DNA of 64,000 nt. Source: Mesorhabditis belari. Lineage: Eukaryota > Nematoda > Chromadorea > Rhabditida > Rhabditidae. How positions within the stretch are numbered: the stretch's first letter is position 1; the number at the start of each line of letters is the position of its first letter. A program made the position numbers and the translations under genes. Positions 41,824-52,471 of this stretch are shown here, piece by piece. The notes under the pieces are model-generated. The model was given only the letters and a program-made list of their open reading frames with translations, ran no database searches and was not told the origin of the DNA. The stretch spans positions 199,501 through 263,500 of the forward strand of contig CAUEEP010000909.1 of assembly GCA_958450365.1 (NCBI GenBank). The letters are read 5' to 3'.

Positions 41824-43983
41824 TTACAAATGAAAGCTCGGTCTCACAGTATTATTGTTGTTATTATTCGATATGGGTAGATGAGTCATTGAAACATTTG
41901 ATCGTTGTGCAATTCTTTTCACTGTTTCGGGTAATTTCTTCAACGGATTTGCGCAAAGAATCGATTTAATCCAATCAATGACTATTTTTCGATAAGATTT
42001 TGTGACGAAAATGATTGTCAAGCAGTTCATGATTGAGTGGACATTCACGAGGAGGGTACAAAAAGCGCCAACTAAACAGTCTTTTATGTTCTATGTTCAT
42101 TTACAAGTTAGTTAAACAGTCCAAAACACATTGACGACCGCGCATCTTTTGCGAAACGGGCGATTTGGACCAGGGATCAAAATGAATAGCCAGATCCCAG
42201 AAATTTGCACACGGGGCCTTAAAAGACTCTAGAATCCGAGTCCGGCCTTAAATTTAGAGCAACAAACTCCCTATAATTTATTTTCACAGTTTTAATTTTT
42301 TGATTTTATACACTGGCTTCTCGATAAATGTAGGCTATAGATCCCCGGGTCAAAATTTTCTTTAGAATTGTTTTGAGCCTTTAAAAATTATTGGTCACGT
42401 TAGATAAATGCGATTTTTTTGAAGCCGGTTCAATTACCCAAGTCCCGACCACAAATCCGAAGCAGTGTGCCAATGTTTTTTGCCTACGAGCGACACGAAA
42501 AGAACGCACGAGATTTTCTTTACAACTTTCTAATAAAACTAACGTCGAATTCGGAAAGAGGACCCAAAATTACATGCACTTGCAAACTCTGGGCTCATTT
42601 GGTCCAGCCATTCGCGAGAAACAGCCTTGACTCAGCATTGAGTCACGTGGTCGTCAATGTGTTAAGAATCTTTGAAGAAAGCGACTCGATTTCCAGCTAT
42701 GCAAGTCAGCATGAAATGAGTAGCTCATTGTCAGTGCCAGAACGTGTGCTCAGTGCTGGAGCTGAAAGAACGGGTCGTTCTTGATGTTAAACTTACTCAT
42801 TGTAAACACAATCCCTTCCAGTAATCCCTGGATACAAGCAACAATTATTAAATAAGGAATACAGATAAAAATCAATGCCAACAATAACTAAATGATCTTT
42901 TTTAGCTTTTTAGATCAAAAACCTCACTTGATATAAGAAAACTATCGTGAAATATAGCTGTAATTCCCTCGTTCGTCGACTCAATTGCTTGGACTTTTTC
43001 ATGAAGTCGTACATAGCTGACAATGATAGAAAAGCACAGACAATGACAAAGGTCAAAAAGAATGGAATTGCGATTTTGAATAGCAGATATGAGAAATCGG
43101 TTAGCTCAATCCAAATGACATTATCGATATTACAAAGGTGTTCGTTCTTAAGACAAATCTAAAGTTCAACCATTGGATGTACTCATGCTAAAAGCCCATT
43201 GATGTACCCTATTCAAATCGGATACAAAATGTCCTCCAAAATACAGATCCCACGAGAGCAGATTGATTAAAATGACACCAATTGCGACAAAAAACATCGA
43301 GAAAAGCTTTAATTTCCTTGTGAATTTTATCCAATCAGCATGCAATTTCTCCATTCGATAGAAACCACCGAATGTAAAGGAAGCGATCGAGTAAAGGACA
43401 CCCAAAAGGTGGATTGTCTGCAATTGATAATGATATCTTTGATCTGTAACACTTACTCCAATCATAAAAGTGCTCAATGATTTGTCCGAAGAGACTACAT
43501 TGATCAGAATCAATCCGGGAAGTTCTGGTATGAAAATGGGTTTTGATAGTAAAGTGCCCGTGTCAGCCACAAGGCTGGATATCTAAAAATAAAACATTGT
43601 TGTTGAAAAGTGCTTAGACTTTATGAATTCCATAGTAATTGAACTGGTTTTTGAACTTTTTGGCCTTATAGTTAGATCTCCAGTGAATTGATTTAGCTAA
43701 GCTTGGACCTTAATATTTTAAGGCTTTAAAGTTCTTTAAAGTTTAAGGCAATTTTAAAGCTTGTTATTTCTGTTCTTGTTCTTTTTGGTACTTCTAATTG
43801 TAAAGTCTCAAATTTCAAACTTACGAGTATATGAATCTGTATTATTTTATGTGTTTTTGTCGCCATTGATTTTCTCTTCAAAAGAAAATACATTGCAACG
43901 AGAAAAAGTAGAATTGCAATAATCCACAATGCTAAGAAGGTTATTGAAATTGTTTTCTGAGTGTGTGCGTCAGGAATAAACAT
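41824..43983 (-). CDS. Srh-like seven-TM chemoreceptor, copy B (354 aa, intact)
   Basis: Exons 43983-43825, 43582-43457, 43417-43208, 43158-42928, 42887-42797 and 42071-41824 sum to 1065 bases with every phase kept. Motifs are MFIPDAHTQK, ATKTHKIIQIHIL, SKPIFIPELPGLILINVV, IHLLGVLYSIASFTFGGFYR then MEKLHADW, SWDLYFGG, KKSKQLSRRTRELQLYFTIV then FLYQ, and VNVHSIMNCLTIIFVTKSYR. The last blocks correspond to the TM5-TM7 region of SRH/STR-superfamily receptors (H-S/G-I-x-N/S ... PYR-like end). The C-terminal tail has a run of asparagines (ISNNNNNNTVRP). It serves as the intact reference for copies A and C. Intron 5 is enlarged by a 540-base element. Confidence 0.8.
42125..42663. mobile_element. 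Putative DNA element with 15-base inverted ends in intron 5 of copy B
   Basis: AACACATTGACGACC at 42125-42139 is inverted exactly at 42649-42663 (GGTCGTCAATGTGTT). It contains a 121-codon plus-strand ORF (42419-42784 extends past the right end) with no known motif. The interior base composition is more GC-rich than the flanking intron. Confidence 0.5.
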
Positions 43984-45210
43984 TATAAACTGTTAGATAA
44001 AATACTAGAATAATTTGTGAGCCCAAAAACTTTTCAAAAAGGAATTTCTTTTTAAGAGGACAGGTGAAATTATATCATCAAGTCTATGAAAACCTACAAA
44101 TAATAAATGAATATTGAATGTAAAAATGAACTATAAATGGGTATCTCAAATGTAAGAAAGCTTTTATTGATCTTCTCAAAAACTTGTCGAAACTTTTCTT
44201 GAATATTTAGCTGCTGAAGTGATGGAGATTTTCGGGAGAGAATCACGAGGATCAGGTTTTCCTTTGCCAATCAAAACACATAAATTGAGAATTCCGTTTA
44301 CAATTGTTTTCCGATATGATTGAGTGGCCAAGAGAATTGTTAGGCAATTCATTATCGAGTGAATCTCCATGTAAAGAGAAAATAATGAAGCAGCTGAAAG
44401 GAAAGTCGGATAGCAAATGATGCACATGTTTAAACGTAGCAAAAACCCATAAGTATCGTTATCTTACTGTACTCATGTAGGCAATTTTAAACTTTTACAA
44501 TAAGATTTTTCAGTTGAACCAACTTACCAATGGAAAAAATGATTCCATTAGCTAAACGAAGCATGCAAATAACAGCTGTCGAATATGGGATAAAGATGAA
44601 AACAATAACGATCAACACCTGAAGTATTGATCTCCTTGTATTGAGCTCTCCTCCGCTATACTCACTTGATAGAGGAAGATGATTGTAAAGTATAGATGAA
44701 TATCCCTTGTCTTTTTACTTATTTGTTTAGATTTCTTGAGAAAGTCAATCAAAGCCGAGCCGACAATACAAAAAAGGGAAAAGAAGAAGAAATTCAGCAT
44801 GAGAATGATGAATGGAAACATTGGAGGTGATGAGGATCGATGATGACAACCTTCTCCATTTCACAAAGCAAAGGATTCTCCGCACAGATCTTAAAGCGTC
44901 TATGGTCAATGATATCAATTAGTTACCGCAACGGGATCGATGATTATATTGGCAGTAAAGTAAAAATCCCAAATAATCCACGTTGCCAAAACAAAGACTA
45001 AGCTTTGCAGGAAGTTTGCAAAGATTTTCATTCTTCTGATCATTTTGCGGGAATTCTCGTGAAGACATTCCATTCGATACAACCCACTCATTACAAAAAT
45101 CCCATTGAATATGCGGTGGCAAAAATGTGGAGGTTCTGAATAAGGTAAACTGTGGGAAATTTTCTAAACAGTATTTCTCTAATGATTTCTCTAAATTCCA
45201 TAATTTCAGA

Positions 45211-45436
45211 TTCCACTAGACATGGGAAAATTCCAACCCGAACCTAATTCCACCTTCGTTTTCTCGATCGTTTCTTGACCGATTTCTTCGGCTCTGAAAT
45301 TTTGGCTATAAGCTGAAAATGTCGATTTCTATCTGTAATTTCGGAGCAATCTTGAGAATTCTTGACGGTCAAGAATTGACCAAGAAAAAGAAGGTGGAAT
45401 TAGATTTGGGTTCGAATTTTTCTATGTCTAGATTCC
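45211..45436. mobile_element. MITE with about 45-base inverted ends in intron 2 of copy C
   Basis: CTAGACATGGGAAAATTC then AACCCGAACCTAATTCCACC at the left is inverted at the right (GGTGGAATTAGATTTGGGTT then CGAATTTTTCTATGTCTAG). ATTCCATAAT occurs at 45195 on the left and overlaps the right end at 45432, a possible duplicated target. Confidence 0.65.
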
Positions 45437-45792
45437 ATAATGTGTGCCAGTGTTCAAATCGATGCAATCCTACTTTTTTTGAAGCCTTACAATCCTTGTT
45501 AGTTTCCGCTTTGTTTTGATGAATTGACTTTGTTTTGATGCCCCGTCAATGACTTGCTCACTCATTGCGGGGGTTTAAAACGGAAGTGACTCAGAGTAAA
45601 CATTGTAAATGTTCTTCTCTTACACTTTGTACTATTAGCCACAAACCCCAATAATCATATTCCAGACAATTCCTCCATTTACAGACGGTCGAGACAAGAA
45701 AATCAAAGCAGAAGCTTCAACGATGAACATTGGGTTCAAGAAGAGAGTCAATAAGTCGGCCAATTGACCGCCGATCTAAGAAAAGTTTGATT

Positions 45793-46296
45793 CTTTTCCG
45801 TTATACATCCGCAAAAATAAACCCTCGATCATTTCCGTTATACATCCGCCAAATTTGCATCCTTCCAAGAAAATGAACAAGGAAAAACACAGAAAATTCA
45901 TTCTTTTGCTATTTCCTGAGGGCGCGGTGGATTCATGTTTCGCTTACCGATCACCGAGGCCGATGCAATTTCGTTCTTTCAACAACGCCGCATCTTGTTT
46001 ACTACTCGCAAGTGCGCCAACCCTCCACGTTATGAAGCTATCGCTCAATCAGGATTCCTGATGGAGATGTGACAAAACGTCGTGCCGGACAGCGGTCGGC
46101 CTGCGTGTTGGCTCATGAATGGAGGGCACCAAAATTCCGTTTCTCCCAATCCTACGATTCATCTATGGATGGACTCAACAGTGGACCTCGATCGACTATT
46201 GTGCGACTATCGGAAAAGTACCTATATCGTATTTTAATGTTTATTTTTGATTATTAAATGATGAGGGGTAATCTTTGCAGATGTATAACGGAAAAG
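45793..46296 (+). mobile_element. Decayed ISXO2/Merlin-type transposon fragment
   Basis: The ends CTTTTCCGTTATACATC then CGCAAA and the complement form terminal inverted repeats. A second direct copy of CCGTTATACATCCGC lies at 45837. The plus strand encodes TEADAISFFQQRRILFTTRK then C. After a frame change it gives RCDKTSCRTAVGLRVGS, a TGA where tryptophan is expected, then MEGTKIPFLPILRFIYGWTQ. The RCxxxxCRxxxxxRxGSxxxxxxxPF pattern is that of ISXO2-like transposase N-terminal regions, which relate to eukaryotic Merlin elements. It has one frameshift and one stop. No clear 8-9 base target duplication was seen. Confidence 0.6.
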
Positions 46297-47245
46297 TACC
46301 AAAAAGTTGAAATAAGATTAACCTTCTTTGATAAGAAAGTTTATTTCCTTACCAAAATATTGATTTCAATCATTTTGTAGGTTTTCGTTGTTTGTGATTT
46401 TCGAGTGATAAGAAAATAGATAGCCAATAAAAAGAGGACAATTCCGATGATACCGATTGAAGTGAATGCAATCGATATTTGATATCTTGTGGTGCAATCG
46501 GGGAGAAACATTGCTATTAAAATGAATCGAAGACTAGAAGTAGTGGGTTCGTTTGGGGAAATAACAGGTGATACATTGTGTGTAATCGAGAAACAAAAAT
46601 GTTGTAGTCGATTGAGTTTCGATTTATGAGATTTAGTTAAGTCTGTACCAGGGAAATATAAGTTAAGGAACAAAATAGCAATTGGAAATGAATAAATCTC
46701 GAAGGAATTGGTTTTTTGTGTACATCAATATGTCTATTTGGCCGACAACCCTTCCAATATTGTTTATTTTGGAAACTCTGATGTTTGTAACCAATGTTCC
46801 AGCCATTTATTTTTAAATCCTTTTGGGAAATCACCAGAAATTCTTGAGTAAGTCTTTCCTCGAAAGATTCGTGGAAATGGTGAAAATCTCATGAAGAGGT
46901 TCTTCTCGAACATTTCGAGTATCTCAAGTATCCCAAAAATGATTCTTTTCGTGAATTCATTGTTTCGCAGGTTCATTCGGCAAAATATGTGCTTTAGTTG
47001 AACATTTTTGCTTTGTGTATAGAAAGTTTCTCCTCAAAAAAGCTTTATTTGTGTTTTTTCTTCTTCATCATTTGTTCATTTGCTCTTGGGGAAGCCTTGA
47101 GGGAAATGAGTGGGCATTTCGGTGAGAACTCTCACACCTCAATGCACGACTATTTCATCGAAGAGGAAAAGGGGGAATGAGAGGGGAAAGGGGAAAGATT
47201 AAGCAACAAAGCACAAGTCGAAAGATATGTAAGTCAGTGTTTCTA

Positions 47246-47829
47246 TTAGGCTGTCCAGAAAGCTGTCCAGAAAGTCTTTTCGTTCTTTTTCATACTTCCA
47301 TTGATCAATAACAAATTCACCAATTAACCTATTGTTTGCTCTAAATAAAAAGCGTTGTTTATTGTTGCTGTTTAAAGTGTTCTTTAGTGTTTATTCTTCA
47401 ATTTTCCATCTTTTTGTCAATATTTGAGTCTACTTTCAAGCAAATTCGAGAGTGAAAACGTGTTTTTCGTAAAAGTCTATAAAAACCTCTATGAAGAAAT
47501 TGGCTAAGCGAATCTCTGAAAATTTGGCTATATACCTAGCTTTTTGTGCTCTATCTTTTATCTATTGACACGAAGATAGGTTTCGTTAGCTAAAGTGTCT
47601 AAACCACATCATCGATGTGTCTAAACCGAATCATTGTCGCCCTTTTTGACTAACCGACTTCACGCTCCCAAAAAAATGCAGGCATAAGACATTTTAAACC
47701 CGTTTTGATGTTATTTTGCAGAAAAATATTTGGTTTTTCTAATGGAACGAGCCGTAGTTTGATCGGTGGTTATAAACGGAAGTACGAAAAGGAATGAAAA
47801 GAACTTTTTCGAATTTCTGAACGGCCTAA
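47246..47829. mobile_element. Degenerate mariner-type element with TA target sites
   Basis: TTAGGCTGTCCAGAAA at the left and TTTCTGAACGGCCTAA at the right are inverted. TA lies at both edges, and CTTTTCRTWCTTTTYRTACTTCC-like subterminal blocks mirror each other. The flanks outside each TA share AGATATGTAAGT. There is no transposase frame. It also contains ATGGAACGAGCCGTAGTTTG near the right end. Confidence 0.65.
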
Positions 47830-47924
47830 TAGATATGTAAGTTTAGTATGCTATGATAAGTTGTACTTCAAATAGTCTGGATAAACTTTGGGTGAGCAAT
47901 TGTTAACTATGGAAAGGCATGAAC

Positions 47925-48062
47925 TTATCGTGGCCTTTCGCTATGAGACCGACTCCATCTTATAGATTCGACTACGGGGATTTCCGAATCCTCTTATTTG
48001 CCGGACGGGGTGAGATATTTAGCATACGAGATTTTGGCATCCCTATAAAATGTCCTATGGTA
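47925..48062 (-). repeat. Dispersed repeat, copy 2
   Basis: The reverse complement of this stretch follows the same block order as 29427-29580: TTTTATAGGGATGCCAAAAT, then CGGAAATCCCC, then AATCTATAAG, then TCGGTCTCATAGCGAAAGGC and AAGTTCATGCCTTTCC. Confidence 0.75.
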
Positions 48063-48242
48063 AGCTAAAAGCCTACAAGTAACTCCTATTTCACAACTGG
48101 TCGTAAATCTCCCTCACCCAAAGATATCTTTGAGTGACGTGTTCTTCTGTCCTTCTGTCCTGCTGTCTTTGTTTCCTTGCAGTTTTTGAAAATAGAACAA
48201 TTTCGTAAAATATTTAATTTCAAAGCAAAATAGTTTCCTTAG

Positions 48243-49589
48243 TCATCTAGACGAGTCGTCAAAAGATGAAGTCGGCAAAAACCGGAGTGTCATCACTTTC
48301 TGTCGTCGGTATTGAATTTGATTCAAATTTAGTGAATAAAAACAATCGAATGATTCATTAAGCGGCAATTTGAAGAAAGCGTCAAAGTTTTCAGATTGAA
48401 ATTGTCCTCCTTTTTTATCGAATAAACTTTGAATTTCGAGAAATGCCTCTTTGAGCATATTTTGATGTGATTTTGGTGTTATTGGGGTGGCTGGAGTCGT
48501 CGGTGTCATCGGTTCTCTCAATTCATTCTCATCAATATCCATTTCTTCTTCAGAGAGTGGATTCTCCTCTAATCTCTCGAATTTCTCATTATTCCCTATA
48601 ATCCCGACAATTCTCTCAAATTCATCATTCAACGAATTTCCAAAAAACGTTTTTGAATGAGTTGTCTTTATTTCGATAAGCTTTCTTTTTGTATTGAAAC
48701 CAAAGCTTTGAGCTAATAAATAATTGATTGCAAAATCAAAATCCGAATCGTTTCTCATAAAATAATAAACTGATGAAGCATTTATTTTTGGGAGAGCTTC
48801 GAGAAGATTACGATGGAATTTCACAAAAGAGATCATTGGACATGAAAGAAAGATTTCTTCTTGAAAAACATTCGATATTGTCGCCCATTTCTCTTCTTTC
48901 CCTCTATCTTGACAAATTTTGGCAAAAGAACAAACTTGTGGACGGAAATGTTGGAAGAGAGTCTCGGAAACGCAAATTTTTGCTGTAATCGACAATTGAT
49001 TCACGTATTTCATTCGGGGGAAAAATAGTTTCGAATTTGAGAATGAAATCTCTTCATCGATCAGATTCACTTCCATTTCTTTGCATGTACGAATTGCGTG
49101 GATCAGTTTCCAGATAAATTTCCCAGAGTACATGAAATTTCTATCATTTATCTCAACTTCATCATCGAAAAAGCGAATAATTGTCAAACCAGTGTCTAGA
49201 ATTCGCAAAGCATAGAAATCTTCCATTTCAAAGAATGAAGCTTTCTTTTGGAAGCTCGACATTTTGATCCTTCGTCGGAACTCTATTTTTTGAATTTTCT
49301 TTGGAAATGGGCCATGTCGTAGAATGATATGACGATATCTTCTATTCACTTTTAAAAGTTTCAACGATTCATGAACAGGAAGAGAATCTATAACTAATAA
49401 CTTTAGAGTCGGCGGTAAGAATCGAAAGCCAGTTGGATCATCGATTGAATCACATCTTCCAAAGGGTAAACACTTACAACGAAAGCGAAATTTCTTGAAC
49501 ATCACAAATTTCAAATGAAAACAATGAGTATTAGACTGGAAACTGGAAGAATTAAAATGAAAAAGAAGAAGATTGATAACAGAAGCCAT
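48243..49589 (-). CDS. F-box-like protein, intronless (448 aa; likely shorter from an internal start)
   Basis: A single uninterrupted frame of 449 codons is exceptional for this window. After MFKKFRFRCKCLPF, an alternative start at 49502, comes FRFLPPTLKLLVIDSLPVHE then SLKLLKVNRRYRHIILRHG. It has the spacing and hydrophobic pattern of a degenerate F-box (LPxxxLxxIxxxLPxxxxLxLxxVxRxW). F-box proteins recruit substrates to SCF ubiquitin ligases. Nematodes have hundreds, mostly fast-evolving. The rest has leucine/phenylalanine-rich blocks of the FTH/FBA type by look only. An acidic segment is followed by proline-directed sites (MTPTTPATPITPKS), possible CDK/MAPK targets. Lack of introns could mean retroposition. 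No poly(A) tract or target duplication was recognised. Confidence 0.55.
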   Translation of the reverse strand: MASVINLLLFHFNSSSFQSNTHCFHLKFVMFKKFRFRCKCLPFGRCDSIDDPTGFRFLPPTLKLLVIDSLPVHESLKLLKVNRRYRHIILRHGPFPKKIQKIEFRRRIKMSSFQKKASFFEMEDFYALRILDTGLTIIRFFDDEVEINDRNFMYSGKFIWKLIHAIRTCKEMEVNLIDEEISFSNSKLFFPRMKYVNQLSITAKICVSETLFQHFRPQVCSFAKICQDRGKEEKWATISNVFQEEIFLSCPMISFVKFHRNLLEALPKINASSVYYFMRNDSDFDFAINYLLAQSFGFNTKRKLIEIKTTHSKTFFGNSLNDEFERIVGIIGNNEKFERLEENPLSEEEMDIDENELREPMTPTTPATPITPKSHQNMLKEAFLEIQSLFDKKGGQFQSENFDAFFKLPLNESFDCFYSLNLNQIQYRRQKVMTLRFLPTSSFDDSSR

Positions 49590-50895
49590 TTCCCATCAAA
49601 AAGAGCTCAATAGTCTTATCGCTGCCTTCAAATTAAAAAAGTAAACTAACAGAAAAGGAAGGAATTGGTTATTTTCGCTCGATTTGAACCTTCTAGGGCT
49701 TCTCGTAAAGGTAAAGGAAAGATTCGGACTGATTGTGAGGCAAAAAGGCAATCGCAAGAGGAAAGCCAAAGATCGCAAAGTAAACTAAACTAGAGTCAAC
49801 CGATAAGTCAGTCGATTATCCACCAACTTATTTCAATTTCATTGAACTGTACCTTCTTTTTGAATCTTTTCCTTCTTTCCCTTCTTTCCCAATGAGATCT
49901 TTTGTGGACACGGACACCTTCACCCGCTTTCTTTCCCCTTCTGCCTCTTTTCAAAAGTCTCGTTTTTCATCTCCGTTCCACCGATTGTTCACGAAATTCG
50001 ACCCTCGATTTCCGCACGATCTTCTCGAGAATTTTGCAACATTTCTTATCTAATTACCGTAATGACACTCAAGCTTATTTCAGTTCTTTAGATGAATACC
50101 AGAATTCCAGAATACTTTACATACTTTAGATACCAGAAGCCAGAACCCAGTAATTCTAAGTAAAAGTTCCTAACAATTGTCTCTCATACTGATACAGAGC
50201 TGCACTTTCCCATTTCGAATCGCACACTTGAAGAGTTTTTATCCTTTGGTAGAACAATAAAATTTTCCTTTCTCAAAACCCTGTCGTGTGGTGAATGTTT
50301 TTTGTGGAATGGAAATGCTGAGGGAATGAATAAGAGCGAATGAATAAGACACGCGTCCCCTTGCACTGTCCCTTCAGTCTCTATCCCTTCCATTCTTTTT
50401 ATGCATCATATCGGCTCTTTTTGTGTTTAAGTTTTGTAGTTTTCATGGTCCATCGATGAAATGTCGAATAGTAGAATGAAAAGACAAAAGAAATGCCAAA
50501 GTTGGCCATTCAAAAGTGGGTTCTTTTTGGTGTAAAGATTGATGAATCAGGGTTGATTGTTGCATCTTTTTGAAGTACCATAGCTTTCTGCAGTTGATAG
50601 AATAGTGTCTCAATGCTCATTTCTCACCGACAGCAACAAACTATTGCTCTTAAAAGTCGCTTCCATCATAAAGCCGACTGATTTTCTTTAGCCCCATAAA
50701 GCCGACTTTTTTTCGTATAGTCTCTAACAAAACTTTCCCTAAATAGTATGATTAGTAGTATTCATTGTTGTCCTCTCCTTTATTTTCTCTTTTCCGAATT
50801 CCCACGAAAGCTGAAGAGTGTGGAGTGGATAATCTGTCCCTCGGGGGATGGAGATTTCTTCTGTTTGAAGGAAAGGTCCCTCAACTTTGCCCTTT

Positions 50896-50911
50896 TCTTT
50901 CTTTCTTTCTC

Positions 50912-50947
<36 letters not shown>

Positions 50948-50950
50948 TTC
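50896..50950 (+). repeat. (CTTT)n microsatellite
   Basis: About 13 CTTT units interrupted once by CTCT. It generates long spurious ORFs of repeated S/F/L on the plus strand. Confidence 0.95.
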
Positions 50951-52186
50951 CTTAAACAAAGAGCGATTTTTCGGAATGATTCAAAACGACACTCTCTTCA
51001 TATTTTTGAGACTTTCATTTATCTTCTCAAAAATCTCTCTATCATCTCATCTTTTGACCCATTGTTATTCCAGGAATGTCAACTAGTATAGCTAGGTTTT
51101 CGAATTTGCAACATTTAAATTCTTTTGAAAATTTTCGATTTTAAGATTAGATAAATATTATTGAATATTAGTAAAGACTAATTTGAATGAATCAATCGAT
51201 CAATCAATCGAGAAATCTCTTTTGATCAATCAAAAACAATCTCTTTTGTACTTTCCCTATTACCCCATCCAAAAAAACTCTCGAATTGAAAGGATGACCG
51301 TAAAGAGGTTCTTCAGGTCTTCAGCTTCTCACAAACAATGATCGGAATGATGGAAAGAGATGACAAAAAGCGAAAAAAGAGCGAAAAAGACCCCCGAGGG
51401 GATATCTCTTGAAAAGATGAAAAGATGAAAAGATGAAGAGAAGTGGTGTAGACCTTGGGCTCTCTTGGAGAAGGAGTGGAAGGGGGACTGCGGCTTCTGA
51501 CTTTTTTCTGAAGGCTTCTGACTCGCAGTGTCAACATCTCACCGAAAGAAAAGAGATTTCCCCTCGCTAACCATTATAACTACCGAAGAAGCTCACTAAT
51601 TTGTTGCTTGGAATCTTGATCAATTTGTTGCTCACTGATTCGTTGCTTTGTTTGATCTCTTCTGTTACTAACTCATAATCAGACAATTTCTGGCATTGTT
51701 CGGACTCGGCTAAACCCGGCTGGAACCAGCAATAACTTTGTTTCAACATCCTATTCAATCGTTCTCCTTCTGAAGGTAATCTATAACTATGAAAGGTAGA
51801 CTACTCTTGACGACTTTTTCATATTATGTTTTTGTTTCCATATGAGCTTTTCTCTTTTTGTTGATCCCTCTCTTGTGTGGTTCTAAACGATTCCTATAAA
51901 GAAAGAGAGACCAGATGCCGGATTATTTATATCGAATCGACTCTTTCACTCATTCCTTCATAATATCCAAGATCTCTTTCCACCAAAAATGTATTTGTGT
52001 TTCCATTTGTTCACTCAATCGGCATTTCCCCTTCTCTGTGGCTCGTTTGTTCTTTCTTTTGTTTATCTTTTCCCATTCACAGAGTATTCGTTTGATATCG
52101 TTATACGGCTTTTATCTTTCATTGTAAATTTCCCCCTTCTGTCTATGCAAATCTGTTTTGGCTTATTCATTTCTGAGAATAATGTA

Positions 52187-52471
52187 CAGGGTGTCCGAAA
52201 AAAAAGTGGTCATCGGTTTGAGTTTGGAAACGTGGATTTTGAGCATCCCTATTCACATTCACATTCACAGGCCGATGCATGACCTCCTATTCACAAAATC
52301 ATCAAAAAAAATGAACTTCATCTGCTTGTGTGACGCCTAAGGCAAAACCATTTTTGACACCACGATGAGCCTTGAAAAATCAGCGAGAAAATTCTTCCAG
52401 ACTCAAACCGATGACCACTTTTTTTTGTGATGACCACAACTGACAACTCTTCTGCTATTTCGGACACCTTG
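52187..52471. mobile_element. Tc1-like MITE with TA target sites
   Basis: CAGGGTGTCCGAAA at the left and TTTCGGACACCTTG at the right are flanked by TA (52185-52186 and 52472-52473). A longer inner inverted pair, GTGGTCATCGGTTTGAGT and its complement, lies inside. Confidence 0.75.

Larger units (their letters stand above)
44176..46511 (-). pseudogene. Srh-like seven-TM chemoreceptor, copy C, two single-base frameshifts
   Basis: Exons 46511-46353, 45775-45647, 45135-44927, 44889-44666, 44618-44528 and 44393-44176 follow the copy B plan. They give MFLPDCTTRYQIS, TTKTYKMIEINIL, IGGQLADLLTLFLNP, SGLYRMECLHENSRKMIRRM, KKSKQISKKTRDIHLYFTII and MEIHSIMNCLTILLATQSYR. Exons 1 and 2 have exactly the lengths of copy A (159 and 129). 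Exon 3 is 209 bases against 210 in copy B; the frame breaks between YSMG and FVMSG at a GGG run. Exon 4 is 224 bases, one short of whole codons; the frame breaks between IIDPHHL and MFPFIILML. Introns 1 and 2 hold an ISXO2-type relic and a MITE. Without the two indels the protein would be complete. Confidence 0.75.
46520..48242. other. Intergenic region carrying a mariner-type element and a dispersed repeat
   Basis: 46520-47240 has only compositional ORFs. 47246-47829 and 47925-48062 are described separately. Nothing else supported. Confidence 0.45.

Noticed and set aside
42419..42784. 121-codon ORF as a host gene
   Set aside because: It lies largely inside a putative inverted-repeat element in an intron, and no domain was recognised.
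50748..51091. Two plus-strand ORFs of 108-112 codons
   Set aside because: They are produced by the CTTT microsatellite (repeated LSFFLSFF) and have no splice or start context.
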